From positions 930,001 through 994,000 of the forward strand of contig NC_020156.1 in NCBI RefSeq assembly GCF_000332115.1: a stretch of 64,000 nt of DNA, given 5' to 3'. This document shows positions 1-8,165 of the stretch, piece after piece. The translations under genes and the position numbers were made by a program. Within the stretch, counting starts at the first letter, position 1, and each line of letters starts with the position of its first letter. Source of the DNA: Nonlabens dokdonensis DSW-6. GTDB lineage: Bacteria > Bacteroidota > Bacteroidia > Flavobacteriales > Flavobacteriaceae. The notes under the pieces were generated by a model. It saw only the letters and a program-made list of their open reading frames with translations, had not been told where the DNA came from and ran no database searches.

Positions 1-3000
1 ATCGTATAGGTATAATCGGTATCACCATAGTTGTAATGATTTAATTGTATCACCTCATTATGAACTGGTAGCGATCTTCCTGCAACTGCATAATTGTTTG
101 CTAACTGCTCTACGGCTACACTCTCATCAAAGTTCATGATCTTAACATAATCTCCAGCTCCTATAGCATTTGAATAATTAGAACCAAAACGTATCAATAA
201 CCCATCACTTAATGAGTTCCCGCTAGTAAAACTTGCAGTATCATATAAGGACATTGAGATAGATGCTGGTCCTGTAGATGGAATGCTTGTTACTGAATTT
301 GAAGCTCCTGTTACTAAACCACTGATATCCGTCTGATCTGGTCTGTAGCTGATCACGGCATCATTGGTAGGCCCGTTTGCTCCTGCATTTGCTCTTACAA
401 ACACTGCTTGTCCTGGTTGTATGAATCCATTGTTAGCACTAGCTGGTGTTGCTATTCCTGCGCCGCCTCCATCAAATCCTGTGTACGTCACATAAGCTCC
501 ACCACTACCTGTTAAACCACCTAGGGTTGGATCCCAATAGTACACAACGTCATCTTCTATGTTTGTACTTGCATCAATAAGGTCTTCTACCTTAACCGCG
601 TTTTGGTATGGATTTCCTGTAAAAATAAAGTCGCTTTGCTCTACATCATAGCTTTTTGAGATAGGCTTGTGCTCTAGAATTCCTGTTGATCTTAATACCG
701 TAGCACTACTACTAGTGTTTGTTGTTAAATCAACATTACGGTCTCCACGTATATAAAGTAAGTAAGCTTGAGCCACTTTTAAAGAATCGGCTGCTTGATT
801 TGTACTGGTAACTACATTAAAACTTTGACTGGTATCATTACTATAAGTGCGCATGCTATTTGCTCCAGAAGAAGTCTGGTCAAATCCTGTAGCTGCGTCT
901 ACCATTCCTACAGTTCCAGAAGTTCCTGTAATATGAGTTCCAAATCCTGATGGTGAAGCACCGTTTTCTTGCCATTGAGAGAAAATCGTACTCATAGAAG
1001 AAACTGGCGAGCTTACAAATCGATAAGCACGACCTCTTACACTATTGTTCTCTGGTATGAACTGCTCTACCTGTACTTGCCCTGTGATACTGGCTGTACT
1101 AGATACTGTAGAGGTTGGAAAAGCAAAGTTTTGCGAATTAAACACCGCGGTACGATTATCAGTTGATTTAAATGTAATCGTTTTTAGAAAGTTCATAGGA
1201 CGGTCACTCATTTCAAATCTTTCATAAACATCCATCTCTAAATCTACGTTGACAGAGTTGGTATTTCCATTCTCATTTACATAGGCAAATGAACCGATAT
1301 TTGCTTTACCTATTCCAGTTATAGCAGTTAAAGATTGATTTGTTGTAGATACTGCTGCGGTGGCTGTCGTAGGTATTCCTCCTGAAAGTGGATTCAAAGT
1401 TCCGTCTATCTGCATCTTATAGTTGAAAACTAAATTATCATAGGAAACACTTGCATTTTGCGCTACGTATAAACTTCCTACACTTGGAGGAACAGGTTGA
1501 CCACTATTTGTCAGAGGCTGCTGCACGGCATCTCCATTTAAAATCTCCACTCTTTTATATGGGTTATTAACTAGCTCTGGATCTCCATTTGGTGCTTGCC
1601 ATCCATTATCATAGGTGTAAATCACAGGCTCTGACACGTCAATACAGTAATCAATACTTGAGTTGTCATTACTGTATACTTGAACATAATACGTGTTTCC
1701 TTGGGTAAGCCCCTTAGCATCTATAAAAGTACCATCTAAGAACTCCAAAGGTGGTGTAATAGATGTTGATGAACATGCTATAGCTGCTCCTAAAGTTGAA
1801 AAATCACCAAGCGTAGACGGTGCTTCATAAAGACTCAAAGTTAAGCCAATACTAGCTGACTGAGCTCCAAATCCAGAGATACCATTATCAGTGATCTTAA
1901 TTAACGCATCTCCACTACTAGAAGCTACAAATGTAAACCACTGAGATGAAGCTTGAGCAGGAGCAAATGGTGCACCTGTGTCAAATGCACAATCTGGAAT
2001 ATCTTCTCCCAATTCCAATGTAGAATCTTGAATATTATAAATACTTCCTGTACAACCAGCTCCATAAACTAAGGCAGTAGGTGTTGCTAAATTATCATTA
2101 GACGCTATAGTCACAGATTGTGAAGCACTACTAGAACATGTTCCAGTTGTTGTATAGGTCACTAAATAAGTTCCAGCCGTAGAAGCTGACAAGTCTATCG
2201 TTCCAGTCATACTATTTACTACTAACCCTAGACCACTTGAAAAACTTCCTCCTCCTAGGCCAGTAATAGTTGGCGTTGGGTCGGCGTCTGAAGCGGAGTA
2301 AGAGGTAGCAGAGTAACTAAAGCTAGCGTCGTCCAACGCATTAATGGTTACTATAGCTGTTGAAGTATTTGGACAAGTACCAACAGTCGTATAAGTTACC
2401 GTATACGCGCCTGGTGTAGATGCTGACACGTCTATTGCTCCTGAAGATCCATTGATAGATAATCCTGTGCCACTTGTAAATGTTCCACCTCCTAAACCTG
2501 TGATTGTAGGAGTTGGGTCTGCATCATCTTGACAGTAAGCGCTAGCAGAGTAGCTAAAGCTTGCATTATCCAGTGCATTAATGGTTACTGCAACTGTTGA
2601 GCTGTTCGGACAAGAACCTGAAGTTGTATAAGTAATCGTATATGCTCCTGGTGTAGAAGCTGACACGTCTATTGCACCTGAAGATCCATTGATAGATAAT
2701 CCTGCGCCACTGGTGAATGAACCACCGCCTATACCAGTAATCGTCGGTGTTGGATCTGATTCATTTTGACAATAAGCGCTAGCAGAGTAACTAAAGCTTG
2801 CATTATCCAGTCCATTAATGGTTACTGCAACTGTTGAGCTGTTCGGACAAGAACCTGAAGTTGTATAAGTAACCGTATATGCTCCTGGTGTAGAAGCCGA
2901 CACGTCTATTGCACCTGAAGATCCATTGATAGATAATCCTGCGCCACTTGTGAATGAACCACCGCCTAAACCTGTAACCGTAGGTGCTGGATCTGTATCA

Positions 3001-4694
3001 TCCTGACAATAAGAGCTTGCAGAGTAACTAAAGCTTGCATTATCCAGTCCATTAATGGTTACTGCAACTGTTGAGCTGTTCGGGCAAGAACCTGAAGTTG
3101 TATAAGTAATCGTATATGCTCCTGGTGTAGAAGCTGACACGTCTATTGTACCTGATGATGTGTTGATAGACAAACCTGCGCCACTTGTAAATGTTCCTCC
3201 TCCTGAACCAGTAATAGTTGGAGTTGGATCTGATTCATTTTGACAATAAGCGCTAGCAGAATAACTGAAGCTTGCATCATCTGCTCCAGAAATACTTATA
3301 AATTGATTGGAACTTGCTGAACAAACTCCGCCCGTTGTATATGTTATTTGATAAAAAGCAGGAGACGAGGCAGATAAATCAATTAGACCTGAGCTACTAT
3401 TTATAGAAAGTCCTGCAGGAGAACTAGTAAATGTACCTCCTGTTGTTCCTGATATCGTTGGAGAAACATCTGCACCATTAGAGCAATAACTAAAAGTAGA
3501 ATAATTAAAGTTGGCGCTATCTGCTCCATTAATGGTCACATTTACACTAGAGCTACTAGGACAAGAACCTGATGTAGTGTATGCTATAGAGTAGTTTCCT
3601 GGAGTAGACGCTGATAAATCGATAAAACCATTTGATGGATTCAATGACAAACCGAATGTACTTGAAAATGTACCACCAGTTGTTCCAGTGATAGTAGGTA
3701 ACGGATCTGAATCACTTGTGCAATAAGAAGAGGCAGAATAACTAAAACTAGCATCATCAACCGCAGTAGGATTGATGGTAATAGTACCACAACTTCCCGG
3801 AGTCACACAACCACCTTCTCCTCTTACAAAATATGTCGTTGAAAAATTTACTGCAGGAATCGCAAATGATCCAGTGGTAGTTGTACCTACTAATGAACCA
3901 CTACAAGAACCAGTATAAATATGCCATGCAGTAGCATCATTCAAATTTCCAGAAATATTGATTGTTGCAGGTGAGCCTACACAAACAGTACTAGGTGAGC
4001 TAGAAAGAGTAGGGATGCTTGGTTCGTTACAAACTGCAACAACTGATGTTGCAGTAACTAAAAGGTCATCAAATAGCATTTCTTCTTGAGGACCTTGTGA
4101 ATCAAAACGAACACGTACAACAAGAGATGTACCTGTCCCTGGAATAGCTTTAGTTATTTGTTGCGAATTTTGATTAATATTTATATCATCACCGCCTCCA
4201 CTGATTCCGTTTCCAGCTACATCGTAGTAAAAGTTAGTATTTGGTGCACCTCCTGTATTAATAAGTGTTTGAAATGCACCACCATCAATAGAATATTGTA
4301 CTTGTAGAAAATCACCTGGTTCATATCGGTTACCATCACTTCCACGTGGAGCGGCAAGACGAAATGTAAAACTCAATCCTGTTGCACCAGTAATATCAAT
4401 TTGATCTGTATTAATAGAATGTGGTCCAAAAAAACCTGCACCATCATGATCCTCCAAAGCAATTACGTTACCAGAGAAACCAGAAGCTGGATTTCCTAAA
4501 GGTAAACCGCCTGAAGCTGCTCTTTGTATGTAATCGCTACCATTAATTGCAAAACTCGCAGGACCACCACTAGAGTTACGCAGTTGATAACCACTCATAT
4601 CTGGACCTTCAAAACCATTAGAATAAAGAGTAACCTGTGCATGTAAGCTGACGGCACAGAATATGAACAATGCTGAGAGTAGTAATTTTTTCAT
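1..4694 (-). CDS. Giant secreted adhesin-like protein with tandem Ig-like repeats (C-terminus outside window)
   Basis: The reading frame is open from an ATG at 4694 to the left edge, about 1,564 codons, so the gene is cut by the window and its C-terminus is not visible. Residues 1-20 are a Sec signal peptide (MKKLLLSALFIFCAVSLHAQ). A jelly-roll/MAM-like N-terminal domain follows (GFEGPDMSGY, then LALEDHDG-type and DFLQVQYSIDGG segments). Seven tandem domains of about 79 residues come next, each with a cysteine pair and the pattern ASFSYS, YC, PTITG, GGTF, IDVSAS, YTVTYTTSGSC. The remainder is Ser/Thr-rich with Asp/Asn-rich stretches (YWDPTLGGLTGSGG), typical of large Bacteroidota surface proteins. 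By family knowledge such proteins end in a T9SS sorting domain; that is inference here because the end is missing. It follows two tail-collar genes on the same strand, separated from them by a hairpin. No enzymatic domain was recognised. Confidence 0.85.
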   Translation of the reverse strand, partial: MKKLLLSALFIFCAVSLHAQVTLYSNGFEGPDMSGYQLRNSSGGPASFAINGSDYIQRAASGGLPLGNPASGFSGNVIALEDHDGAGFFGPHSINTDQIDITGATGLSFTFRLAAPRGSDGNRYEPGDFLQVQYSIDGGAFQTLINTGGAPNTNFYYDVAGNGISGGGDDININQNSQQITKAIPGTGTSLVVRVRFDSQGPQEEMLFDDLLVTATSVVAVCNEPSIPTLSSSPSTVCVGSPATINISGNLNDATAWHIYTGSCSGSLVGTTTTGSFAIPAVNFSTTYFVRGEGGCVTPGSCGTITINPTAVDDASFSYSASSYCTSDSDPLPTITGTTGGTFSSTFGLSLNPSNGFIDLSASTPGNYSIAYTTSGSCPSSSSVNVTINGADSANFNYSTFSYCSNGADVSPTISGTTGGTFTSSPAGLSINSSSGLIDLSASSPAFYQITYTTGGVCSASSNQFISISGADDASFSYSASAYCQNESDPTPTITGSGGGTFTSGAGLSINTSSGTIDVSASTPGAYTITYTTSGSCPNSSTVAVTINGLDNASFSYSASSYCQDDTDPAPTVTGLGGGSFTSGAGLSINGSSGAIDVSASTPGAYTVTYTTSGSCPNSSTVAVTINGLDNASFSYSASAYCQNESDPTPTITGIGGGSFTSGAGLSINGSSGAIDVSASTPGAYTITYTTSGSCPNSSTVAVTINALDNASFSYSASAYCQDDADPTPTITGLGGGTFTSGTGLSINGSSGAIDVSASTPGAYTVTYTTVGTCPNTSTAIVTINALDDASFSYSATSYSASDADPTPTITGLGGGSFSSGLGLVVNSMTGTIDLSASTAGTYLVTYTTTGTCSSSASQSVTIASNDNLATPTALVYGAGCTGSIYNIQDSTLELGEDIPDCAFDTGAPFAPAQASSQWFTFVASSSGDALIKITDNGISGFGAQSASIGLTLSLYEAPSTLGDFSTLGAAIACSSTSITPPLEFLDGTFIDAKGLTQGNTYYVQVYSNDNSSIDYCIDVSEPVIYTYDNGWQAPNGDPELVNNPYKRVEILNGDAVQQPLTNSGQPVPPSVGSLYVAQNASVSYDNLVFNYKMQIDGTLNPLSGGIPTTATAAVSTTNQSLTAITGIGKANIGSFAYVNENGNTNSVNVDLEMDVYERFEMSDRPMNFLKTITFKSTDNRTAVFNSQNFAFPTSTVSSTASITGQVQVEQFIPENNSVRGRAYRFVSSPVSSMSTIFSQWQENGASPSGFGTHITGTSGTVGMVDAATGFDQTSSGANSMRTYSNDTSQSFNVVTSTNQAADSLKVAQAYLLYIRGDRNVDLTTNTSSSATVLRSTGILEHKPISKSYDVEQSDFIFTGNPYQNAVKVEDLIDASTNIEDDVVYYWDPTLGGLTGSGGAYVTYTGFDGGGAGIATPASANNGFIQPGQAVFVRANAGANGPTNDAVISYRPDQTDISGLVTGASNSVTSIPSTGPASISMSLYDTASFTSGNSLSDGLLIRFGSNYSNAIGAGDYVKIMNFDESVAVEQLANNYAVAGRSLPVHNEVIQLNHYNYGDTDYTYT
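2090..3760 (-). repeat. Seven tandem ~237-240 bp repeats inside the adhesin gene
   Basis: Repeat units start near 3757, 3521, 3281, 3044, 2807, 2573 and 2333 (minus-strand order). Each encodes one Ig-like domain of about 79 residues. Units 4 to 6 are nearly identical at the DNA level, sharing long stretches such as the segment that reads GCACCTGAAGATCCATTGAT on the plus strand, while units 1, 2, 3 and 7 are more diverged. This points to recent duplication or gene conversion in the middle of the array, and to possible copy-number variation between strains. Confidence 0.85.
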
Positions 4695-4733
4695 AATAAA
4701 TTTATTTAAACACGATTTTATAGTAAACAATCA

Positions 4734-4762
4734 AGGTGCTAGCATCAAATATGCTAGCACCT
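4734..4762 (-). terminator. 12-bp stem hairpin between tail-collar pair and adhesin gene
   Basis: AGGTGCTAGCAT (4734-4745) and ATGCTAGCACCT (4751-4762) form a perfect 12-bp stem with a 5-nt loop, just after the stop codon at 4779. A T tract lies before the stem on the minus strand but not after it, so it may be an attenuator or mRNA-stabilising hairpin rather than a strong intrinsic terminator. Confidence 0.55.
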
Positions 4763-4778
4763 AAAAAAATTAAATCTA

Positions 4779-5300
4779 TCAATTTCTAGATGGAAATGTT
4801 CCTTGCATTGCTATAATGTAATTAATACCAATGTAAGGATTTCTAGATGGAAATGGTTGTTGACCACCAGTATTCCCTAATTCAACACTTCCAAAACTTA
4901 AAGCTGTAGTTGACGCACCTTCTACAAATATTTCAGAAGACCCAATAGAGGCAGAACTTCCTGGTGAATCGTCATCAGCAGCAGCGTTAGACACTTTTAT
5001 TTCACCTGTATGAGAGTGATTAGGTAAATTTAATAATGATAAACTGATTTGCTCATTACCGCTGCGCTCACCCAATCTAATGTCGGTTAAACCAGGACCT
5101 TTTCCCTGATGGATCGGAGACCTACTTCTAAAATCCGGTAACGCAAACGTTGTTCGACCATCGCCGCCATAAGTCGTACCTAAAATTGAAAAAAGTGCTG
5201 AGTATTGGGTTATTGCTAGTAATTGACCGTTACATAAAGACCAGCCACGTGGTGCAAAATTTCCGGCGAACATCACTATTTCTCCTAAGAATGGATTCAT
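4779..5300 (-). CDS. Phage tail-collar domain protein (microcystin-dependent protein-like), copy 2
   Basis: This 173-residue protein starts MNPFLGEIVMFAGNFAPRGW and continues with CNGQLLAI, ALFSILGTTYGGDG and FALPDFRSR, the hallmark of the Tail Collar family (PF07484), first known from phage T4-type short tail fibre collars and from MdpB-like bacterial proteins. The C-terminal half (NHSHTGEIKVS to GGQQPFPSRNPYIGINYIIAMQG) is the usual second half of the family. There is no signal peptide. It lies 38 bp downstream of a paralogue of identical length and is presumably co-transcribed with it. No other phage genes lie nearby, so this is a domesticated or secreted stand-alone form. What the pair does is unknown. 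Confidence 0.85.
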   Translation of the reverse strand: MNPFLGEIVMFAGNFAPRGWSLCNGQLLAITQYSALFSILGTTYGGDGRTTFALPDFRSRSPIHQGKGPGLTDIRLGERSGNEQISLSLLNLPNHSHTGEIKVSNAAADDDSPGSSASIGSSEIFVEGASTTALSFGSVELGNTGGQQPFPSRNPYIGINYIIAMQGTFPSRN

Positions 5301-5338
5301 AATTTGAGTTTTAAATGGTTAGTTAAATTCTTGGGTAA

Positions 5339-5860
5339 TTAATTTCTAGATGGAAAAATCCCCTGCATAGCTATTATAAAATTCACTCCTTCAAAAGGGT
5401 TTCTTAAATGAAATGGTTGTTGCCCTCCAGTAGCCAATGTTTGGACACTTCCAGAAGCTAAAGCCGTATTTGCAGAACCCTCTACAAAAATTTCAGATGC
5501 ACCTATGGAAGAGCCTGAGCCTGGACTATCATCGTCTGCAGCGGCGCTAGAAACTTTCATAGAACCCATGTGCGTATGTGAAGGCATTTCAGAAATGGTT
5601 AATGTATGAGTCTCCGCTCCACCTCTTTCACCCAATTTGATATTAGTTAATCCAGGTCCTGTTCCTGGATGTATAGCTGTTCTACCTCTTAGGTCTGGCA
5701 ATGCAAATGATGATCTACCATCACCACCATAAGTAGTTCCTAGAATTGAAAATAACGCTGTGTTTTGAGAGATTGCCAAAAGCTGGCCATCACAAAATGC
5801 CCAGCCTCTTGGTGCAAAATTTCCTGCAAAGGACACAATTTGTCCTATAAATGGATCCAT
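5339..5860 (-). CDS. Phage tail-collar domain protein (microcystin-dependent protein-like), copy 1
   Basis: A 173-residue Tail Collar family protein with the same architecture as its downstream neighbour: MDPFIGQIVSFAGNFAPRGW, CDGQLLAI, ALFSILGTTYGGDG, FALPDLRGR, a central MPSHTHMG segment and a C-terminal NPFEGVNFIIAMQGIFPSRN. The two copies share both ends and most motifs and differ mainly in the middle, so they arose by an old tandem duplication. It is the first gene of the probable two-gene operon. Upstream, at 5951-5986, are two similar inverted-repeat sites that could be operators. It carries no signal peptide, so the route to the cell surface, if any, is not clear from sequence. Confidence 0.85.
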   Translation of the reverse strand: MDPFIGQIVSFAGNFAPRGWAFCDGQLLAISQNTALFSILGTTYGGDGRSSFALPDLRGRTAIHPGTGPGLTNIKLGERGGAETHTLTISEMPSHTHMGSMKVSSAAADDDSPGSGSSIGASEIFVEGSANTALASGSVQTLATGGQQPFHLRNPFEGVNFIIAMQGIFPSRN

Positions 5861-5950
5861 AATAATTGAGTTTTTTGGTTATTAGTTGGATGAAAATACA
5901 ACAAATAATATCCTAACCAATCATATAAACCGCTGTTTTTATCTAATTTA

Positions 5951-5986
5951 GGTGTAATTACCTATAAGAACATGGGTATAAATACC
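5951..5986. promoter_or_regulatory. Two tandem GGTnTAAnTACC inverted-repeat sites upstream of tail-collar operon
   Basis: GGTGTAATTACC (5951-5962) and GGTATAAATACC (5975-5986) fit one 12-bp pattern, with centres 24 bp apart. The second is the core of an 18-bp palindrome (ATGGGTATAAATACCCAT, 5972-5989). They lie about 91-126 bp before the start codon at 5860. Tandem dyads at this spacing suggest binding sites for a dimeric regulator; the regulator is unknown. Confidence 0.4.
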
Positions 5987-6100
5987 CATAGAAAGTTTGA
6001 AAATCAACAACTCACATTTCAAAAAAGCTATATCAAAGTAAACGTTAAGACTTGAATTAATGAACGAACTATACTAAAACCTAAATTGATCCATTAAAAA

Positions 6101-6127
6101 ACTCCCTAGAATAAAATCCTAGGGAGT
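6101..6127 (-). terminator. Intrinsic terminator of the 6150-6983 lipoprotein gene (possibly bidirectional)
   Basis: ACTCCCTAG (6101-6109) and CTAGGGAGT (6119-6127) form a 9-bp stem with a 9-nt loop. A T tract follows on the minus strand (6096-6100), and a second T tract flanks the other side. It lies 23 bp after the stop codon at 6150. Confidence 0.8.
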
Positions 6128-6149
6128 CATTTTTTAAAAGTTCGAGCCT

Positions 6150-6983
6150 TTAGTAGGATATAATAAATGAGCCATTGGTGACATCAAAGTTGTCAGGTGG
6201 ACCAGTCATAAAGTTAAACGTCCCAGAAACGGTATTATTTGCAGCATCTGCTGCTGTTATAATTAAGTCACCGCTCACTGCTTGAGCCACATTACTACCT
6301 TCTACATAAGAAGCAGAATAAGTAGAACCAGCTCCCGATAACATATAAGTTCCTGGAACCACACTGTCTGGCATGGTAAGCACTATTGATCCATTACCAT
6401 TACTACCTGTAACAGCAAGTATTCCTCCATTTGCCACACCATTAATAAGTGTAGGGTTCAAATTACTACCGTCTATAGTTGCGTTAAAAGAATTGGAAAC
6501 TGCTCCTCCTGCACCACTTCCTAGAGCTGTGCCAAATGGCACTTGAAATATTACTCCTCTACGCATGTAAAGTGAATCTGCATTATTTGCCAAATAACTT
6601 ACAAAGCTAAATTCACCTGTAACACCAGATATCGCATTTACTGAGGTAAGACGTACCTCACCAGTTCCGTTACCAAAATTTGTGGAAAAAGTATCGGCGC
6701 CATTAAAGGTGTACAACGCCTCACTTTGCGAGCCTGAACCTAATCTATAAATTCCTACACTATCATCTTCTAATCTCAACTCCAAAGTTTCTAATGGGGT
6801 CTGACCGAATAGCGATAAGCTACCATCGTCATTCAATGTTGCACTCATGCGGTCTGACTTAAAAAACTCGCCATTACGCACTGCTTGTAAAGCTGGAACG
6901 TTATCATCGTCAAGATTCTCTTCACAAGAAATAAAAGAAAAAACAGCTAGTGCTATTAATAAGTAAGTGCCTATCGTTTTCAT
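6150..6983 (-). CDS. Secreted lipoprotein, two-domain, DUF6252-like
   Basis: A 277-residue lipoprotein precursor: the signal sequence MKTIGTYLLIALAVFSFISC ends in a lipobox Cys at residue 20, followed by acidic residues (EENLDDD), consistent with outer-membrane or surface lipoprotein export in Bacteroidota. The mature part has two beta-rich halves; each contains a segment on forming or depositing a plain beta-sandwich (LRLEDDSVGIYRLG and LTMPDSVVPGTYML, then GEFSF and GTFNFMTG). This resembles DUF6252-type lipoproteins, by memory of the family pattern rather than a search. It is monocistronic, with a TACATTTG promoter element at 7004-7011 and a strong terminator after the stop. Confidence 0.75.
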   Translation of the reverse strand: MKTIGTYLLIALAVFSFISCEENLDDDNVPALQAVRNGEFFKSDRMSATLNDDGSLSLFGQTPLETLELRLEDDSVGIYRLGSGSQSEALYTFNGADTFSTNFGNGTGEVRLTSVNAISGVTGEFSFVSYLANNADSLYMRRGVIFQVPFGTALGSGAGGAVSNSFNATIDGSNLNPTLINGVANGGILAVTGSNGNGSIVLTMPDSVVPGTYMLSGAGSTYSASYVEGSNVAQAVSGDLIITAADAANNTVSGTFNFMTGPPDNFDVTNGSFIISY

Positions 6984-7003
6984 AGTAATAAAATGTGTTT
7001 AAG

Positions 7004-7011
7004 CAAATGTA
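7004..7011 (-). promoter_or_regulatory. Bacteroidota -7 element (TACATTTG) of the lipoprotein gene
   Basis: Reads TACATTTG on the minus strand, matching TAnnTTTG, about 20 bp before the start codon at 6983. Confidence 0.5.
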
Positions 7012-7052
7012 AATAAAATATAAAGATATGATGTATATAATTAAATAAATGA

Positions 7053-7060
7053 TATTTTTG
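7053..7060 (+). promoter_or_regulatory. -7 element (TATTTTTG) of the rpsP operon
   Basis: TATTTTTG matches TAnnTTTG and predicts a leader of about 45 nt. That leader contains a small GC hairpin, GGGT-CGGGC-ACCC (7081-7093), which stands out in AT-rich DNA and could take part in control of S16 synthesis. Confidence 0.6.
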
Positions 7061-7109
7061 CAAACTCAAATTAATAATCAGGGTCGGGCACCCATAAACT
7101 TTAATAGTT

Positions 7110-7613
7110 ATGCCAGTAAAAATTAGATTACAAAGACACGGTAAAAAAGGAAAACCTTTTTATTGGATCGTTGCAGCAGATGCAAGATCAAAAAGAGATG
7201 GTAAATATCTTGAAAAGTTAGGAACTTATAACCCTAACACAAACCCAGCAACAATTAATCTTGATGTAGATGGTGCTATAACTTGGTTAGAAAACGGAGC
7301 ACAACCTACTGACACGGCACGTAACTTATTAAGCTACAAAGGTGTTATGATGAAAAAACACCTTAAAGGTGGTGTTTCTAAAGGAGCTTTTACTGAAGAG
7401 CAAGCAGAAGAGAAATTCAACGCATGGTTATCTGAAAAAGAAGCTAAGATTGCTGGTAAAGCATCTGGCCTTCAAGCTGATGCCGATGCAGCAGCTGAAA
7501 AAGCTCTAGAAGCTGAAAAAGCCGTTAATGAAGCTCGTATTGCCGCAAATGCTCCAGAAGTAGTTGAAGAACCAGCTGCAGATGGTGATGACGCAACAGG
7601 AGAAGAAGAATAA
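7110..7613 (+). CDS. rpsP: 30S ribosomal protein S16
   Basis: The N-terminal 85 or so residues are a clear bS16 domain ([21 protein letters not shown], then [17 protein letters not shown] and [22 protein letters not shown]). S16 binds 16S rRNA in the body of the 30S subunit and aids assembly. At 167 residues it is about twice the size of the E. coli protein: residues 100-167 are an Ala/Glu-rich tail ([21 protein letters not shown] then [15 protein letters not shown]). Such tails are common in S16 of Bacteroidota. It is first in a translation operon with rimM 9 bp downstream and trmN after that; rimM is itself a 30S maturation factor acting with S16/S19 regions, so the pairing is functional. 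Confidence 0.97.
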   Translation: MPVKIRLQRHGKKGKPFYWIVAADARSKRDGKYLEKLGTYNPNTNPATINLDVDGAITWLENGAQPTDTARNLLSYKGVMMKKHLKGGVSKGAFTEEQAEEKFNAWLSEKEAKIAGKASGLQADADAAAEKALEAEKAVNEARIAANAPEVVEEPAADGDDATGEEE

Positions 7614-7622
7614 ACCAAAGTC

Positions 7623-8150
7623 ATGCGTAAAGAAGAATGTTTTTACGTAGGTACAGTAGTAAATAAATTTAGCTTTAAAGGTGAGCTGCTAGTTAAACTA
7701 GATACAGACGAGCCTGAGCTTTTTACAGAAATGGAATCAGTTTTTATCGAGATCGGTAAAAACTTGGTTCCATTTTTTATTGAAAAAAGTCAGTTGCATA
7801 AATCTTTGTTGCTTCGCCTTAAAATAGAAGACATCGATGATGAAGCTACTGCAGACAGTATGATGAAAAGAGATTTGTACCTACCTCTATCATTTCTACC
7901 AGAATTAGAAGGAAATAAATTCTACTTTCATGAAGTCATCAATTTTAAAATGGTAGACTCAAATCATGGTGACATCGGTATAATTACTGACATTAATGAC
8001 ACTACCACACAGGCTTTATTTGAGGTAGATTTCAACGGTAATGAAATTCTTATACCACTCAACGATCATTTTATCAATCAAGTAGATCGCAAGAACAAGA
8101 CGATACACGTTACTACACCAGAAGGTCTAGTAGATTTGTACTTAGAATAA
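7623..8150 (+). CDS. rimM: 16S rRNA processing/30S maturation factor RimM
   Basis: A 175-residue protein of normal RimM length. Residues 6-85 form the RimM beta-barrel (FYVGTVVNKFSFKGELLVKLDTDEPE); residues 95-170 form the PRC-barrel-like half (YFHEVINFKMVD, IGIITDINDTTTQALFEVDFNGNEILIPLNDHFI). RimM binds S19 and helps mature the 3' domain (head) of the 30S subunit. It is in the usual rpsP-rimM order, although the trmD gene that often follows is replaced here by a different tRNA methyltransferase gene. Confidence 0.95.
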   Translation: MRKEECFYVGTVVNKFSFKGELLVKLDTDEPELFTEMESVFIEIGKNLVPFFIEKSQLHKSLLLRLKIEDIDDEATADSMMKRDLYLPLSFLPELEGNKFYFHEVINFKMVDSNHGDIGIITDINDTTTQALFEVDFNGNEILIPLNDHFINQVDRKNKTIHVTTPEGLVDLYLE

Positions 8151-8165
8151 TTAACTATCTCTATA

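Noticed and set aside
969..1227. Plus-strand short ORFs near the left end
   Set aside because: They lie antisense within the continuous adhesin coding frame and show no protein-like composition.
2090..3760. CRISPR array
   Set aside because: The repeats are contiguous 237-240 bp coding units with no spacers; they encode Ig-like domains.
4779..5860. Prophage tail region
   Set aside because: Only two tail-collar-domain genes; no other phage structural, packaging, lysis or integrase genes around them.
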